Shown: positions 26,546 through 38,100, counted from the first letter of the stretch. The stretch is DNA of 64,000 nucleotides from Roseiconus nitratireducens (GCF_008629675.1 NZ_VWOX01000006.1:124001-188000); one strand, 5' to 3'. The notes: generated by a model from the letters alone, not told the origin. Translations and numbers: made by a program.

Positions 26546-27553
26546 ATGTCTGACGCTCCCCCCGTTGTCGCCCGGTCATCCGCCCGCTCCGGTGCGGACA
26601 CCGCCAACGTTGCCTTGGTTTCCGATCTGACCAAGCGTGTGATCGCCAACGTCGAACACGCGATCGTCGGCAAACGGAAACAATTGGTGCTGGCCATGGT
26701 GGCCTGGCTGAGCGACGGTCACGTGTTGCTCGAGGACGTACCGGGGGTGGCCAAAACGATGTTGGCACGCGCGCTGGCAAAGAGCGTCGGCTGTCGGTTC
26801 AAGCGTGTCCAGTGCACACCGGACCTGTTGCCCACCGATGTCACCGGCACGTCGATTTTTAACCAGAAAAACGCCGAATTCGAGTTTCGTCCGGGGCCGG
26901 TGTTCAGCCAGATCCTGTTGGCCGACGAAATCAATCGCGCGACGCCCCGAACGCAAGCGTCGCTGCTGGAAGCGATGGCCGAGGGGCGGGTCACCGTCGA
27001 CGGGACGACCCACACGTTGGAAAAACCGTTTTGGGTGATTGCGACTCAAAACCCGGTCGATCATGAAGGGACGTTTCCGCTACCGGAAGCGCAATTGGAC
27101 CGGTTCCTGATGCGGTTCAGTTTGGGGTATCCGTCGATGGATGAAGAAATGCGGATGCTGGACCTGTTGCAGCACACTCACCCGGTCGATCGATTGAAGG
27201 AAGTGGCGACCGCCGCGGAATTGCTGGAAGCGCAAACCGAAATCCGCAAGGTGCATGTCGATCCTCGCGTGCGTCAGTACTTTCTGCAGATCATCGACCA
27301 GACGCGGAATCATGGCGATCTGGCTCTGGGCGGCAGTCCGCGGGCATCGATCGCCCTGTTTCGTTGCTCCCAGGCGATGGCCGCCGTGCGGGGACGAGGC
27401 TTCGCGACCCCCGATGACGTCAAACGGGTGTTGGCGCCGGTCATGAATCATCGATTGATCCTAAAGCCCGAAAGTCGGCTGCGGCGTGTGACGACCGAAA
27501 GCGTCTTGCAGGAGATCGTCAGCGAAATCGCTGTGCCGACGATCGAAGGCTGA
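26546..27553 (+). CDS. MoxR-family AAA+ ATPase
   Basis: The 335-residue ATPase has Walker A in EDVPGVAKTMLARAL (GVAKT, 67-71), Walker B LLADEINRA (124-132), sensor-1 IATQNPVDHEGTFPLPEAQLDRF and the C-terminal lid (ASIALFRCSQAMAAVRGRGF). These are all MoxR/RavA-clade features. MoxR ATPases act as chaperones that assemble or activate partner proteins, usually with VWA or DUF58 proteins encoded next door. No such partner follows; the next gene is a lipase. A TTTTTT run after a short GC hairpin (about 27585-27617) may end part of its transcript. Confidence 0.92.
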   Translation: MSDAPPVVARSSARSGADTANVALVSDLTKRVIANVEHAIVGKRKQLVLAMVAWLSDGHVLLEDVPGVAKTMLARALAKSVGCRFKRVQCTPDLLPTDVTGTSIFNQKNAEFEFRPGPVFSQILLADEINRATPRTQASLLEAMAEGRVTVDGTTHTLEKPFWVIATQNPVDHEGTFPLPEAQLDRFLMRFSLGYPSMDEEMRMLDLLQHTHPVDRLKEVATAAELLEAQTEIRKVHVDPRVRQYFLQIIDQTRNHGDLALGGSPRASIALFRCSQAMAAVRGRGFATPDDVKRVLAPVMNHRLILKPESRLRRVTTESVLQEIVSEIAVPTIEG

Positions 27554-27715
27554 CGAGTTAACGGAGCCATCCCGGGGGTGGTCAAACCGGCCCCGGTCGC
27601 TCATCCTTTTTTGAAGGGAAGCTGTCCGCCGATTGAAGCGAACGCGACCGGGCAAAACCGTTGAAGGCTTGGCTTGCCATCACGGGGATGAAGAGCACTT
27701 TGGAGGAACGGTGGG

Positions 27716-28621
27716 ATGTTGGAAGACGTTGCCAACCGGGTCGTAAAGGATCCGGGCGAAGTTCCGCTGGTCATCCATTCGGCGCTTTCCGGACCGATCG
27801 CCGAGCTGAGCTTCCTGCGTCGTTCGTTATTGTTCGCCGAATTGGCGATGATCGCCTACAACGACGTGGACGAAGCGACGCGAGCGGCCAAGTTGGCAGG
27901 ATTTCCCGATGTGACGTTCTACGACCGCGACGGTTCGCAGGCGTACCGATTTCGCAACGAAGTCGACTGCGTGATCGCATGTCGGGGGACCGAGCCCAAC
28001 GAGTGGAACGACATTCGGGCCGATGCCAATGCCCAGAGTGTGCTCGCCGAGACTGTGGGTCGGGTCCACCGCGGATTCAAAACGGAGGTCGACGATCTGT
28101 GGCCGATGATCGAGACGGCGCTGCTGGACAACAGCCACACGCTTTTCTTTTGCGGTCATTCGCTCGGCGGGGCGATGGCGACGATTTGCGCCGGCCGCTG
28201 CTACCTGTCCCACATCAATAGCAATCCGAATGAACTTTTTACCTACGGCAGCCCCCGTGTGGGCAACAACCGGTACATCAATTATGTCAAGCTGGACCAT
28301 TATCGGTACGTCAACAACAACGACATCGTGACCAGAGTGCCACCGGTAATGTTTGGATACCGGCACAGCGGCAGCGAGGTCTACATTGATCGCAACGGCC
28401 GCATTCGTAAACTGAATTTGATTTCGCGACGGCGCGACCGCTGGCAGGGCTTCCTGCGGGGGTTGCGTCGCTGGAAAATCGACCATTTTTCGGATCACTC
28501 GATTCATCAGTACATCGAAGCGATTCTGAAAGCGGTTCGCGAGGAAAACGAGCGTGTCGGCAAAGGCGAACAGGCCAAGCCGGCATCGACGTACGCCGAT
28601 AAAAAGCATGCCCGTGAATGA
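27716..28621 (+). CDS. Class 3 lipase family protein
   Basis: The 301-residue alpha/beta hydrolase has the lipase-3 signature HTLFFCGHSLGGAMATICAG (nucleophile Ser149). TYGSPRVGN is the second conserved block. The likely acid is Asp203 (NNNDIVTRVPP) and the likely histidine is His261 (SDHSIHQYI). VIACRGTEP corresponds to the oxyanion block of these lipases. No signal peptide is seen, so it is probably cytoplasmic or membrane-associated. GGAGGA lies 8 bases before the ATG. Substrate is most likely an acylglycerol or phospholipid (family inference). Confidence 0.88.
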   Translation: MLEDVANRVVKDPGEVPLVIHSALSGPIAELSFLRRSLLFAELAMIAYNDVDEATRAAKLAGFPDVTFYDRDGSQAYRFRNEVDCVIACRGTEPNEWNDIRADANAQSVLAETVGRVHRGFKTEVDDLWPMIETALLDNSHTLFFCGHSLGGAMATICAGRCYLSHINSNPNELFTYGSPRVGNNRYINYVKLDHYRYVNNNDIVTRVPPVMFGYRHSGSEVYIDRNGRIRKLNLISRRRDRWQGFLRGLRRWKIDHFSDHSIHQYIEAILKAVREENERVGKGEQAKPASTYADKKHARE

Positions 28622-28666
28622 CTCGCGCGCCGTTGATCAAAGGAGACCTCCGATCCCTCGGTTCTG

Positions 28667-29680
28667 ATGAATTCGATACCTGAAAACCCTTCGAATCCCG
28701 GCTCACAGCCTTCGGATGTCGCCACGCACGTTGAAGTCGACGGGGTGCGGCTGAAACTGGCCCAGCCCTACGAGTCGCCCGGCCGTTGGATCGGTCAAGG
28801 CGAGATCCTGCAACAACTGCTGGCTTGTTGGATTTCCGTCGACCCGGCAGATTTGCCGCTGACGCCGCGATTGGTCGGTGCCCCGGGCGTGGGCAAGACC
28901 CAACTGGCGATCGCCGCGGCCAAAGCCCAGGGGCGGCCGCTCTTCATCTATCAGTGCACCGCCGACACCCGGCCGGAAGACCTGTTGGTCACGCCGGTGC
29001 TAAGCCAGAACGGTGAGATCGCCTACCACGCCTCGCCCCTGGTGACGGCCATGCTGCGCGGCGGCGTGTGCGTGTTGGACGAGGGCAACCGGATGAACGA
29101 AAAGTCCTGGGCGTCGCTGGCTCCGTTGTTCGACAACCGCCGCTACGTCGAGTCGATCGTTGCCGGAATCGTGATCGACGCGCACCCGGAATTCCGCGCG
29201 GCCGTGACGATGAACCAGGACGAGTCCACGTTTGAGATTCCCGATTACATCATGAGCCGGTTGCAACCGACGCTGCCGGTCGGTTTTCCCAACAAGCAAG
29301 ATGAGATGGCGATCCTGCAGTATCACCTGCCGTTTGCCGAACCGGAAATGCTGGCGATGACGGTGGAGTTCCTGCAACGGTCCCACCAGTTGAAGTTGGA
29401 GTTCTCGCCCCGTGACGGCATCAACCTGTTGCGATACGCACTCAAGCGAATCGCGCAGGATCCCTCGCACCCGGTCGGACGGGACCAGGCCTGGCAGGAG
29501 GCGTTGAAGAGTTGCTTGGGCGAAGAGGCGTTTGATTTGGAACAGTTGTCACAGCGCAAGAGTCGCACCCTTGGAGGGGACGCGGTGCCGCTGGGATTGG
29601 CGGACCTGTTCTTCGATCCCGATGATCCGATGCATCCGGATCGCGACGACGATGAGGACGACGAAGAATTCAATGTCTGA
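28667..29680 (+). CDS. MoxR-like AAA ATPase (AAA_5 type)
   Basis: The 337-residue ATPase has Walker A GAPGVGKT (71-78), Walker [15 protein letters not shown] (135-148), sensor-1 AVTMNQDE and an extended C-terminal lid. The C-terminus is strongly acidic ([14 protein letters not shown]). It resembles the dynein-related AAA_5/MoxR ATPases that remodel protein complexes. The stop overlaps the start of the Ppx/GppA gene by 8 bases, which implies translational coupling. The start at 28667 follows AAAGGAG by about 22 bases, rather far, so initiation may be inefficient. Confidence 0.88.
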   Translation: MNSIPENPSNPGSQPSDVATHVEVDGVRLKLAQPYESPGRWIGQGEILQQLLACWISVDPADLPLTPRLVGAPGVGKTQLAIAAAKAQGRPLFIYQCTADTRPEDLLVTPVLSQNGEIAYHASPLVTAMLRGGVCVLDEGNRMNEKSWASLAPLFDNRRYVESIVAGIVIDAHPEFRAAVTMNQDESTFEIPDYIMSRLQPTLPVGFPNKQDEMAILQYHLPFAEPEMLAMTVEFLQRSHQLKLEFSPRDGINLLRYALKRIAQDPSHPVGRDQAWQEALKSCLGEEAFDLEQLSQRKSRTLGGDAVPLGLADLFFDPDDPMHPDRDDDEDDEEFNV

Positions 29681-31295
29681 AGCGAAGGCCTCCCGCTCGA
29701 CCAAGCGAACCGCAGACCGATCCGCAGAACGTGCATCCGAACGAACCGCCGCACTGGCCCCCCGCAGCGTGGCCGTGATCGACATCGGAGCGACGGCGAT
29801 TCGAATGGCGATTGCCGAAATCCATTCCACCGGCGAGGTCCGGACGCTGGATCAGTTGGTCCAACCGGTTCAGCTGGGACAGGAAGCGTTCACCACACGC
29901 CGGCTTTCTCGCAAAAGTATCGAACGCGTCGTCGCCGTGCTGACGCAGTACCAGCGTGTCCTGGCGGAATACGGAATCGACTCCAGCAGCGATGTCCGCG
30001 TGGTGGCCACCAGCGCCGTCCGGGAAGCGGTCAACCGACTGGCGTTCACCGACCGCGTCTTCACCGCCACCGGACTGCACGTTGAACCGATCGACGAGGC
30101 GGAAGTCAACCGCATCACGTACATGGGGATCACCCCTCAACTGCTGAGCCATGCGGACCTGGCCAACGGCAAGGCCATGGTGCTGGAGGTCGGCGGAGGG
30201 AGCACCGAGGTCTTGATCGTTCGCAGCGGCAACGTTTTGGCCAGCCATTCTTTCCGGCTGGGATCCCTCAGGATGCTGCAGACCATTGATCTGGCTCGCC
30301 CCGGTGCCGATCGCAAACGAGCATTGATGGAAAACCACATCAACCGTTCGTTGACCCAGCTGGGCGAATTGGTCAGCAGTGAATCGCGATTGAATCTGGT
30401 GGCCGTCGGCGGTGATATTCGCTTGGCGGCCCGCTTGCTGGTCGGTCACTGGCAATCGGAACACCTGGCCGTCCTGGAAATCGATCAGCTGACCGGGTTG
30501 ACCGATCGAGTCTTGAAACTGGGCGACGACGAAATCGTCAAGCAATTTGGCGCCACCTTCGTCGAAGCACAAACCATGGGGCCGGCCCTGTTGGCATACT
30601 CGATGGTCGCCAAACACTTCGGCGTCACTCACATTTACGTCAGCGACACGAACCTGCGAGACGGCCTGCTGAACGACATCGCGGTCGGAGGAAGCTGGAC
30701 TGCCGAGTTTCGCAATCAAATTGTGCGGTCCGCATTATCGCTGGGACGACGCTTTCACTTCGATGAAATGCACGCCCGCAGCGTCGCCGAATTGTCTCGC
30801 AAACTGTTTCATCAACTGCAATCGCTGCATCAGTTGGACAGCCGGCACGAAGTCATCTTGTACGTCGCTGCATTGCTGCACGAGATTGGAATTCAGATCA
30901 ACGTCCGCAGCCATCACAAGCACGCGCTGTACATCATCAAGAACGTCGAACTGTTCGGCCTGTCGCAAACCGATCTGCTGCAGGTCGGGCTGGTGGCACG
31001 CTATTACCGACGGGCCGCGCCGCAGCCGTCCCATACCGATTTCATGTCCTTGGACCGGGATTCCCGTGTGATGGTCAGCAAGCTGGCAGCCATTCTGCGT
31101 TTGGCGACGGCACTGGATGACACTCGCACCAGCCGGATCCGCGAAATCGAATGCCACGTGGACAAGAAACGCCTGTTGATCCAAATCCCGGGCGTCCGCG
31201 ACGTTTCGCTGGAGCAGATCGCGATGCGCAGCCAAGCCGCGTTGTTTCGCGATGTTTACGGCTTGAGTGTTCTGCTGCGCGCCGGCGAATCTTGA
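29673..31295 (+). CDS. Ppx/GppA phosphatase family protein with HD domain
   Basis: The 540-residue protein has an actin-like ASKHA fold: phosphate loop [16 protein letters not shown] near 33-48, [13 protein letters not shown], and [13 protein letters not shown], the second phosphate block of exopolyphosphatase/pppGpp hydrolases. A C-terminal HD-like region contains ALLHEIG and [12 protein letters not shown]. These enzymes degrade polyphosphate or pppGpp. The basic first 30 residues are unusual. ATG at 29673 is chosen since upstream in-frame sequence overlaps the AAA gene; the 8-base overlap suggests coupled expression. Confidence 0.9.
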   Translation: MSEAKASRSTKRTADRSAERASERTAALAPRSVAVIDIGATAIRMAIAEIHSTGEVRTLDQLVQPVQLGQEAFTTRRLSRKSIERVVAVLTQYQRVLAEYGIDSSSDVRVVATSAVREAVNRLAFTDRVFTATGLHVEPIDEAEVNRITYMGITPQLLSHADLANGKAMVLEVGGGSTEVLIVRSGNVLASHSFRLGSLRMLQTIDLARPGADRKRALMENHINRSLTQLGELVSSESRLNLVAVGGDIRLAARLLVGHWQSEHLAVLEIDQLTGLTDRVLKLGDDEIVKQFGATFVEAQTMGPALLAYSMVAKHFGVTHIYVSDTNLRDGLLNDIAVGGSWTAEFRNQIVRSALSLGRRFHFDEMHARSVAELSRKLFHQLQSLHQLDSRHEVILYVAALLHEIGIQINVRSHHKHALYIIKNVELFGLSQTDLLQVGLVARYYRRAAPQPSHTDFMSLDRDSRVMVSKLAAILRLATALDDTRTSRIREIECHVDKKRLLIQIPGVRDVSLEQIAMRSQAALFRDVYGLSVLLRAGES

Positions 31296-31400
31296 TCGCT
31301 CAGATTTTTTGATCTGATCGAAAGACCGTAAGACTCGATCGAACGGGTCGATTTTCTCTCCTCCGCTCCGCCCCCCTCCCTGCTTGCCAACGGCTCCCCA

Positions 31401-32777
31401 ATGTTCAAGTTTTCGTCGATTCTCTGCTGCCTTGCGGTGACCACTTTCAGCACAAACGCCGTCGCGCAAACCCGGCGTCAACAACCAAACGTGCTGGTGA
31501 TCTACACGGACGACCAGGGGACGTTGGACGCAAACTGCTACGGATCCAAGGATTTGATCACGCCGACGTTTGACCGGCTGGCTAAGACCGGGATTCGATT
31601 CACGCAGATGTATTCGCCATCGGCTATCTGCTCGGCGTCGCGTGCCGGACTGATGACCGGGCGGTTTCCCGTCCGCGCCGGCGTGCCCGCCAACGTGTCG
31701 TCGGAACGAGGAAAGCCCGGCATGCCGACCTCGGAAATGACGATGGCGGAACTCTTTCGCGCCCAGGGCTACAGGACGGGACATGTCGGCAAGTGGCACC
31801 TCGGGTACACGGACGACACGATGCCCGGCGGCCAAGGATTCGAGTCCACGTTCGGACACATGGGCGGCTGCATCGACAATTACTCGCATTTCTTTTACTG
31901 GAACGGTCCCAACCGGCACGACCTTTGGCGTGACGGCGTCGAAGTCTGGGAAGACGGCCGTTATTTCGGCGACTCCATGGTCCAAGAGTGCCGCCGCTTG
32001 ATCAGCGAATGGAAAGAGCAACCGTTCTTTATTTACTGGGCGATCAACTGGCCGCACTACCCTCTGCAGGGGACGGAAAAGTGGCGCGAGCGCTACACCG
32101 ATTTGCCCCGTCCTCGTGACAAGTATGCCGCCTTCGTCAGTTCGATGGATGAGCGGATCGGCTTGGTCGTGGATCACCTGGAAGCTTTGGGGCTGCGCGA
32201 TGACACGATCATCGTGCTGCAGTCCGATCACGGACATTCGGTCGAGGAACGAACGTTCTTCGGCGGCGGCAACCCGGGGCCTTACCGGGGCGCGAAAGGC
32301 TGCCTGTTCGAAGGCGGCATTCGCGTTCCCTCCATCGTGTCGTGGCCCGGCGGCTTGCCGCAGAATCAGGTGCGAGACCAAATGGCCGTGGGCTGCGACT
32401 GGTTCCCGACACTGGCCGAGCTGACGGGAATCGAGATTCCAGAGCATCATTTGGATGGCCGCAGCCTGGTCGACGTCTTGCAAAACAGCGAAGCACAGTC
32501 TCCGCACAAATCGTTTTACTGGCAGCTGGGCGGGGGCAACAATTCGCAGTGGGTGGTTCGTCGCGGCCCCTGGAAATTATTGGGGAACCCCGTCGATCGT
32601 CGCGATCCGCAATCGATCACCGACGACGATCGGTATTTCCTCGCCAACTTGCAGCAGGACCCGAGCGAATCGAGCAATCTTGCCGACGCGAATCCCGTCG
32701 TGGTGTATGAGTTGATGTTACTGCGTGAGGAGTACGTTGCCGGGTTGGATAACAAAACGCAGGGTGTGGACGAGTAG
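31401..32777 (+). CDS. Secreted sulfatase (formylglycine type)
   Basis: The 458-residue protein has an N-terminal signal peptide (about 1-22). The metal site begins with YTDDQG (35-40); the sulfatase signature CSASR (77-81) fits C-x-P/A-x-R, so Cys77 is matured to formylglycine. TGHVGKWHLG and LQSDHGHS are the other conserved blocks. It hydrolyses sulfate esters, probably of algal polysaccharides, as planctomycetes commonly do (inference). No dedicated sulfatase-maturating enzyme is in the window. The 106-base gap after the Ppx gene suggests its own transcript. Confidence 0.93.
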   Translation: MFKFSSILCCLAVTTFSTNAVAQTRRQQPNVLVIYTDDQGTLDANCYGSKDLITPTFDRLAKTGIRFTQMYSPSAICSASRAGLMTGRFPVRAGVPANVSSERGKPGMPTSEMTMAELFRAQGYRTGHVGKWHLGYTDDTMPGGQGFESTFGHMGGCIDNYSHFFYWNGPNRHDLWRDGVEVWEDGRYFGDSMVQECRRLISEWKEQPFFIYWAINWPHYPLQGTEKWRERYTDLPRPRDKYAAFVSSMDERIGLVVDHLEALGLRDDTIIVLQSDHGHSVEERTFFGGGNPGPYRGAKGCLFEGGIRVPSIVSWPGGLPQNQVRDQMAVGCDWFPTLAELTGIEIPEHHLDGRSLVDVLQNSEAQSPHKSFYWQLGGGNNSQWVVRRGPWKLLGNPVDRRDPQSITDDDRYFLANLQQDPSESSNLADANPVVVYELMLLREEYVAGLDNKTQGVDE

Positions 32778-32783
32778 GCATGG

Positions 32784-32842
32784 CGCCAGGCAGAGCCTGG
32801 AAGACATCTGGTTCCAAGGCCGGAGCCTTGGAACCAGAGCGG
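32784..32842. repeat. 59-bp hairpin element, copy 1
   Basis: The unit begins CGCCAGGCAGAGCCTGG and contains GGTTCCAAGGC-CGGA-GCCTTGGAACC, a perfect 11-bp stem (32810-32835). It ends CAGAGCGG. Copy 2 is at 32920-32978. It starts 7 bases after the sulfatase stop. Confidence 0.9.
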
Positions 32843-32919
32843 GAGGACTCCCCTCGTTCCCGGCTCCCGCCCGGGAACGCTCTGCCACGCTGGCTCCGCC
32901 AGCTCCTCCGGGCCATGGA

Positions 32920-32978
32920 CGCCAGGCAAAGCCTGGCAGACATCGGGTTCCAAGGCCGGAGCCTTGGAACCAGAGCGG
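32920..32978. repeat. 59-bp hairpin element, copy 2
   Basis: Same unit and same orientation as copy 1, with only a few base differences and the identical stem (32946-32971). Between the copies lies another inverted repeat, GTTCCCGG/CCGGGAAC. The pair fills the gap between the convergent sulfatase and transporter genes, so it may also terminate transcription both ways. Confidence 0.9.
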
Positions 32979-32987
32979 TGGATCGTC

Positions 32988-34922
32988 TTAGGTTTTCGGA
33001 CGTGTCATCACCAGAAAAGCGGTGATGATCCCGGCCACTGCCAAGTAGGACAGAAGAGTGACAGCGGTGCTACCGACCCCCAGGTCCAACGACGTGATTC
33101 CGAGGGCGGCCAGACCGGCCAGACCGACGGCGGTCAGAGCCTCACCCGCGATCACTCCGGAAGAAAACAACACGCCACGATGAAGCACCCGATCACGGGA
33201 CTCGCGGGGTGTCCGCCGCGAGTACAGGTGGGCGATCAGGCCGCCGATCAGGATTGGCGTGGCCAGGCCGAACGGCAAATACATCCCGACGGCAATCGGC
33301 ATCAAGTGGGCGCGAAACCGCGTCCGCCGCTTCAACACTTCGTCGATGATCCAGATGATCACGCCGATTCCGGCTCCCCACCCGATCAAGTCCCAAGGCA
33401 AGTGCCCCTCGCCGGCGAAGCCTCTAGCAAGGCTGGCGAACAGGCTGGCCTGCGGAGCGGAAAGCTGCTCGCCGCCGATCCCGCCGGGGGTGTTGTTGTG
33501 CAGCAATGTCAGGACCGGAGCCATCACGAACGACGCCACGGCGACGCCGGCGATTTGCATGATTTGCTGACGAAATGGAGTCGCCCCCACCAGCGATCCG
33601 GTCTTCAGGTCGTTGCACACATCACCGCTGGTGCAGGCAACGCAGCAAACCACGGCGGCGATCCCCAAAGTCGCAACCATCCCTTGGGTACCGGAATAAT
33701 TGAACAGCCACAGCAGTCCCCCGGCGGCGAGCACGGCGGTGATCGTCATGCCCGACACAGGACTGTTGGAGTTCCCGACCAGTCCCACGATGTAACTTGC
33801 GACGGCAGTAAAAAAGAATCCCATCGCCAGCATCACGGCGGTCGCCAAAACCGTAACGCCCAGATCGTGCGTGAAGCGGTAGTTCAAAGTCGCCAACATC
33901 GCGGTGCAAATCACCGTCAAGATGAGGATCCATCCGGAGGGAATATCACGCTGCAGGTCGTCTTGAATTTCCCCCCGACCACGCAGGCCACCCGACAGTT
34001 CCTTCACGGCTGTCACCAATCCACCTCGAACAGCGACCAGGGAAGCAATCCCGCCGACAACCATCGCGCCCACGCCGACGTAGCGAATCTCCGTGCTCCA
34101 AATCTCCCAGGCACCATCGATTGGCGTGTCATAGTTTTCCGCCCCGCCTCGAAGCGGAATGCCAATCAACCATCCCAAGGCGCCGCCAATAAAGATTAAC
34201 ACGGCGACGTTCAACCGAACGATGAAGCCAACCGCGACCAGCATCGGCGAAAGGTCACCACCGAAATAGAAAATTCGGTCACCGACGACTCGGGCGGTCT
34301 GCAGCGTGTCCTGGACCAGAGACAGAAAACCAGCCAGCACCTTGAAAGTGCCGCCGATCACTGCCCCAATCACCAAACTGATCGCCGCATCCTGCTGCCC
34401 TTCAGATTCTTCACCCGCTTCCAGGACGGCCGCACAGGCCACACCCTCGGGGAATGGTAAGTCTTCATCGCCGACCACGAAGACTCGACGCATCGGGATC
34501 ATGAACAGAATCCCCAACAGGCCGCCCGTCAGCGCGACCATCGACACGGTCCAAAAATCGAACGACTGCCAGTAACCGATCAATATCATCGACGGCATCG
34601 TGAAAATGATCCCCGCCGCAAGCGACTCGCCGGCCGAAGCACAGGTCTGCACCTGGTTGGCTTCGCGGATGGTGGAGTTGCGAAACAGCAATCGAAACAG
34701 CAACATCGCCATGACCGCCGCCGGAATGGACGCCGAGACGGTCATGCCCGCCTTCAGCCCCACATACACGTTGGCCGCCCCCATCACCACCGATAACAGT
34801 AACCCCAGGACGATCACTCGGGGCGTCAATTCCTTTCCCATCACTGGCGCCGGCGGTTCAAACGCCTCGGCCACGGATTCCTTGGGGGGCTGATGACGGT
34901 TTTCTGATTGGGGGTCGCTCAT
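32988..34922 (-). CDS. OPT-family oligopeptide transporter
   Basis: The 644-residue polytopic membrane protein has many hydrophobic helices. Characteristic blocks are NVYVGLKAGMTVSASIPAAV near the start, PEGVACAAVLEAG, and CVACTSGDVCNDLKTG in the middle. They fit the OPT (oligopeptide/metal-chelate) transporters. Substrate is likely a small peptide or metal-peptide complex, moved with protons (family knowledge). The ATG at 34922 begins MSDPQSENRHQ, ahead of a short cytoplasmic tail. The 240-base gap to the divergent glycosidase gene must hold both promoters. Confidence 0.9.
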   Translation of the reverse strand: MSDPQSENRHQPPKESVAEAFEPPAPVMGKELTPRVIVLGLLLSVVMGAANVYVGLKAGMTVSASIPAAVMAMLLFRLLFRNSTIREANQVQTCASAGESLAAGIIFTMPSMILIGYWQSFDFWTVSMVALTGGLLGILFMIPMRRVFVVGDEDLPFPEGVACAAVLEAGEESEGQQDAAISLVIGAVIGGTFKVLAGFLSLVQDTLQTARVVGDRIFYFGGDLSPMLVAVGFIVRLNVAVLIFIGGALGWLIGIPLRGGAENYDTPIDGAWEIWSTEIRYVGVGAMVVGGIASLVAVRGGLVTAVKELSGGLRGRGEIQDDLQRDIPSGWILILTVICTAMLATLNYRFTHDLGVTVLATAVMLAMGFFFTAVASYIVGLVGNSNSPVSGMTITAVLAAGGLLWLFNYSGTQGMVATLGIAAVVCCVACTSGDVCNDLKTGSLVGATPFRQQIMQIAGVAVASFVMAPVLTLLHNNTPGGIGGEQLSAPQASLFASLARGFAGEGHLPWDLIGWGAGIGVIIWIIDEVLKRRTRFRAHLMPIAVGMYLPFGLATPILIGGLIAHLYSRRTPRESRDRVLHRGVLFSSGVIAGEALTAVGLAGLAALGITSLDLGVGSTAVTLLSYLAVAGIITAFLVMTRPKT

Positions 34923-35162
34923 GTCACTCTGAATGAAAAGGGGCGAGCGGGCTGCCACGACAGCCGACGGCAGAACCGAACGGGTGGAACCGCATCGAAA
35001 CCTGGCGGCCGATAAGATAAGGTCGGGCCGGAACCGATGGAACGGGGAACAACGGTTTGGATCTGATGGATGCAAGTCTTCCAAAAGCGGACTCAGCCGG
35101 TCGCTGAATCGACGTCGACGACCGTTGCTGCAATCCTTCCCACCCTTTTCAGTTCAGCGTTC

Positions 35163-38100
35163 ATGAGCATTCTATCCCGGCATTGGTTACTTGCCCTGTT
35201 GCTGCTGATGCACGTCGGCCGCGATGTTTCCTGCTCGGGCCAGGGTCGTTCCGCGACTCAATCCGCCTCGCCGCAATCGCCGGCCGCGCCACAAGCGGAC
35301 GCCAGTTCGACGCGTTGGTCGCAGGAGCTTGACGCTGATTGGAGGATCGATCCGGTTGCCCCTTCGGAAGCGCAGGGGGGGACCGCATTCAACCAACCGA
35401 TTCCGGTGCCTTCCGCCTGGGAGCATACGCTGGGGAAGTCCTTTGATGGCTCCGCGGTGTATCAGCTGGAGATTTCTGAACAGACGACACGTCGGGTCCA
35501 AGCCGAGTTGCAACGCCGATCTCGTTCGGTCCCCCAGCAATTGTTCATCGTTTTCGATGGCGTCGCGACCGAAGCGATCGTCCGCTGCAACCAAATACCC
35601 GTTGGCGAACATTTGGGAGCTTGGACGCGTTGGTCCTGCAACCTGGACCAGGCCTGGGATCCAGAGGGTCCAAACCGGATCGAAGTTCGCGTGGATGAGA
35701 AGGTGGGACACCACACGCAAGGATTCCTGCCTGTGTTTGCACCGCATTTCGGTGGGATCTGGCAGCCGGTCCGTCTGGAAATCCGACCGCAACAGCGGAT
35801 CGATACCGAGAACACGCTGGTCCTTGGGCGCTACCGGGTCGAGGAGAACCATCGTTTGGCATTGCGTGTGGCATTGCAGGGACCACTTCCCGAGGACGCG
35901 GAATTGGACGTCGTGGTGGATCACCCGCGACGAAAGCTGCCCAACGGAAGTTGGCAGTCGGCACGGAAAACAAAGGTCTTGCGGCGAACGTTCGCGCTGG
36001 ACAGTGACAACCAATCCGAAGAAGGTTTTGAATTCGATATTCCTTTGAAAGATGCCAGGGCCTGGTCGCCCGAATCCCCTTGGCTGTACGACGTGCGGCT
36101 TTCGCTGACCGGACGGGGCGTCGCACCAGACGCCCCGGTAACAGCCGGCGAGCGGGATCCCGACGCAGGAACGGGCGGCCAAGCGTCTGCCGCCTCCACT
36201 CGCGTGGTTTACGACAGTCAAGCCTACCGGACGGGCATCCGGTTGATTGAAACGCGAGGCGATCAGTTGTTTCTCAACGGCCGACCCATCATCGTTCGGG
36301 GACTTCTAAACTGGGGCTACGCGCCGCCGTCGACCGCGCCGTCACTGGATGACCGTGACATGCGGGACGAGATCGCATGTGCGCAGCGGATGGGATTGAA
36401 CCTGATGAAATTCTGTCTGTGGATTCCGCCGCGGCGATACCTGGAACTGGCGGACGAAGAAGGCCTTCTCGCCTGGGTCGAGTATCCAACCTGGCACGCC
36501 AAATTGGTCGAATCGAACTTGGCGGAACTGCAGCGCGAGTACTTGGAGTTTACCCATCACGACCGGAACCATCCTTGCGTCGTCCTGCGTAGCCTGACAT
36601 GCGAAACCGGTCCTTCGGCATCCTTGGAGGTCATCGAATCGTTGTATCGGTTGGTTCATCGTCAGGTGCCCGATGCGATCGTCGAAGACGACAGCAGTTG
36701 GATCAGTTGGAATCGCATCAGCGACATCTGGGACGATCACCCCTATGGCAACAACCACACCTGGCCGGAAAAGCTGGGTGAACTGCGGCAGTTTATCGCT
36801 GAACGCGAGGCAAAACCGCTGTTGCTTGGCGAAGCGATCGCGGCGGACACCTGGCCCGACCTGAACGCCATACGAAACCAGATGGATCGCCAAACCGCTG
36901 AGCGTTCCGCCAATAGGAAAGCATCCGAAAGAAGCCAATCCGACGCGAATTCGCACGTGGAATTGCCGTTTTGGGTGCTGAACGCTTACGAGTCTGCCAA
37001 GAACTTTGAAGACCAATTAGCAGAGCACTCTTCACCGGACGTCGTGATGCAAATGCGTCAGGATTCGCTTGATTACGCCTATCAAATGCGAAAGTACCAG
37101 ATCGAAACCTATCGACGGGAAATCCCGTGGGGCGGATTTGTCGTCAGTGTCATCCGCGACTTTCCTTTCGCCCCCATGGGCGTGATCGATTCGACCGGTG
37201 CGTTCAAGTTTTCCGAGTGGGGACGCGAAGCGGAGTGGTCGGCGGACGATCCGATGCTGCTGTTGAAGACTCAGGATGATCGGCGAAGTTTCATTGCCGG
37301 AACGACCGCCTCGGTCGACTGGCTGATGGCGAATGCCAAAGCCTCTCAGCTTGCTTTGCAACGTTCAACAGCCAAGCAACGTTTTGAAGTCCGGTGGCGG
37401 TTGTTGACGGATCGCACCGAAACGCCGGTCGCCACCGGAAACGTGCTGCTGCGACCGCCATCGAACAGCGCCCCCAAAGCGAGCGCAGCGGATCATTTCC
37501 AAGCTACTGCCGAATTGTCTTTTCCAATCAGCAAGCGACGGCGGCGAATGGAATTGGTGGGTGAGATTTGGGCCGGCAGACAACGTGTCGCCACCAATCG
37601 GTGGCCGATTTGGGTGCTGCCACCGGCACAGAAGGTTCCGCAATCTCGTGTTCAGGTTCATGCCGCACTGGAGGAATCACGCAAAGACTGGATGCACGCC
37701 GTCGTTGCGGCCAATCAAAACGACGCGCCGTCTGCCGCAACGTTTGAATCAGCGGACGCCCACGGCGAGCCGGGCGTTCAGGCCCCATCTTCCATTCTGG
37801 TCGCCAGTCGATTCGACAACGACATCCTGGACCAACTTCAATCGGGCCGATCCGTGCTGCTTTTGCCGGACGGGGGCCCGGGTAGCTTTCCGGTTCGCGA
37901 TCATTGGTTTTTGCGAGGCGGTCCGGTGGTCTTTCCGGATCGGATTGAAGGTTCCCAAACGACGCGCGACGATCACTCGTTGACGCAGTTGCTGGTCGAT
38001 CTCCAGCATTTTGACTTGGCTGGCTCGATTCAGCCCGATTTCGATTTCTGGCAGGAGACGGATCCATGGTTGATACTTTGGGACTCGCACGATCTGGATC

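Noticed and set aside
29532..29672. Longer start for the Ppx/GppA protein
   Set aside because: Would overlap the AAA gene by about 150 bases; the ATG at 29673 gives an ordinary 8-base overlap.
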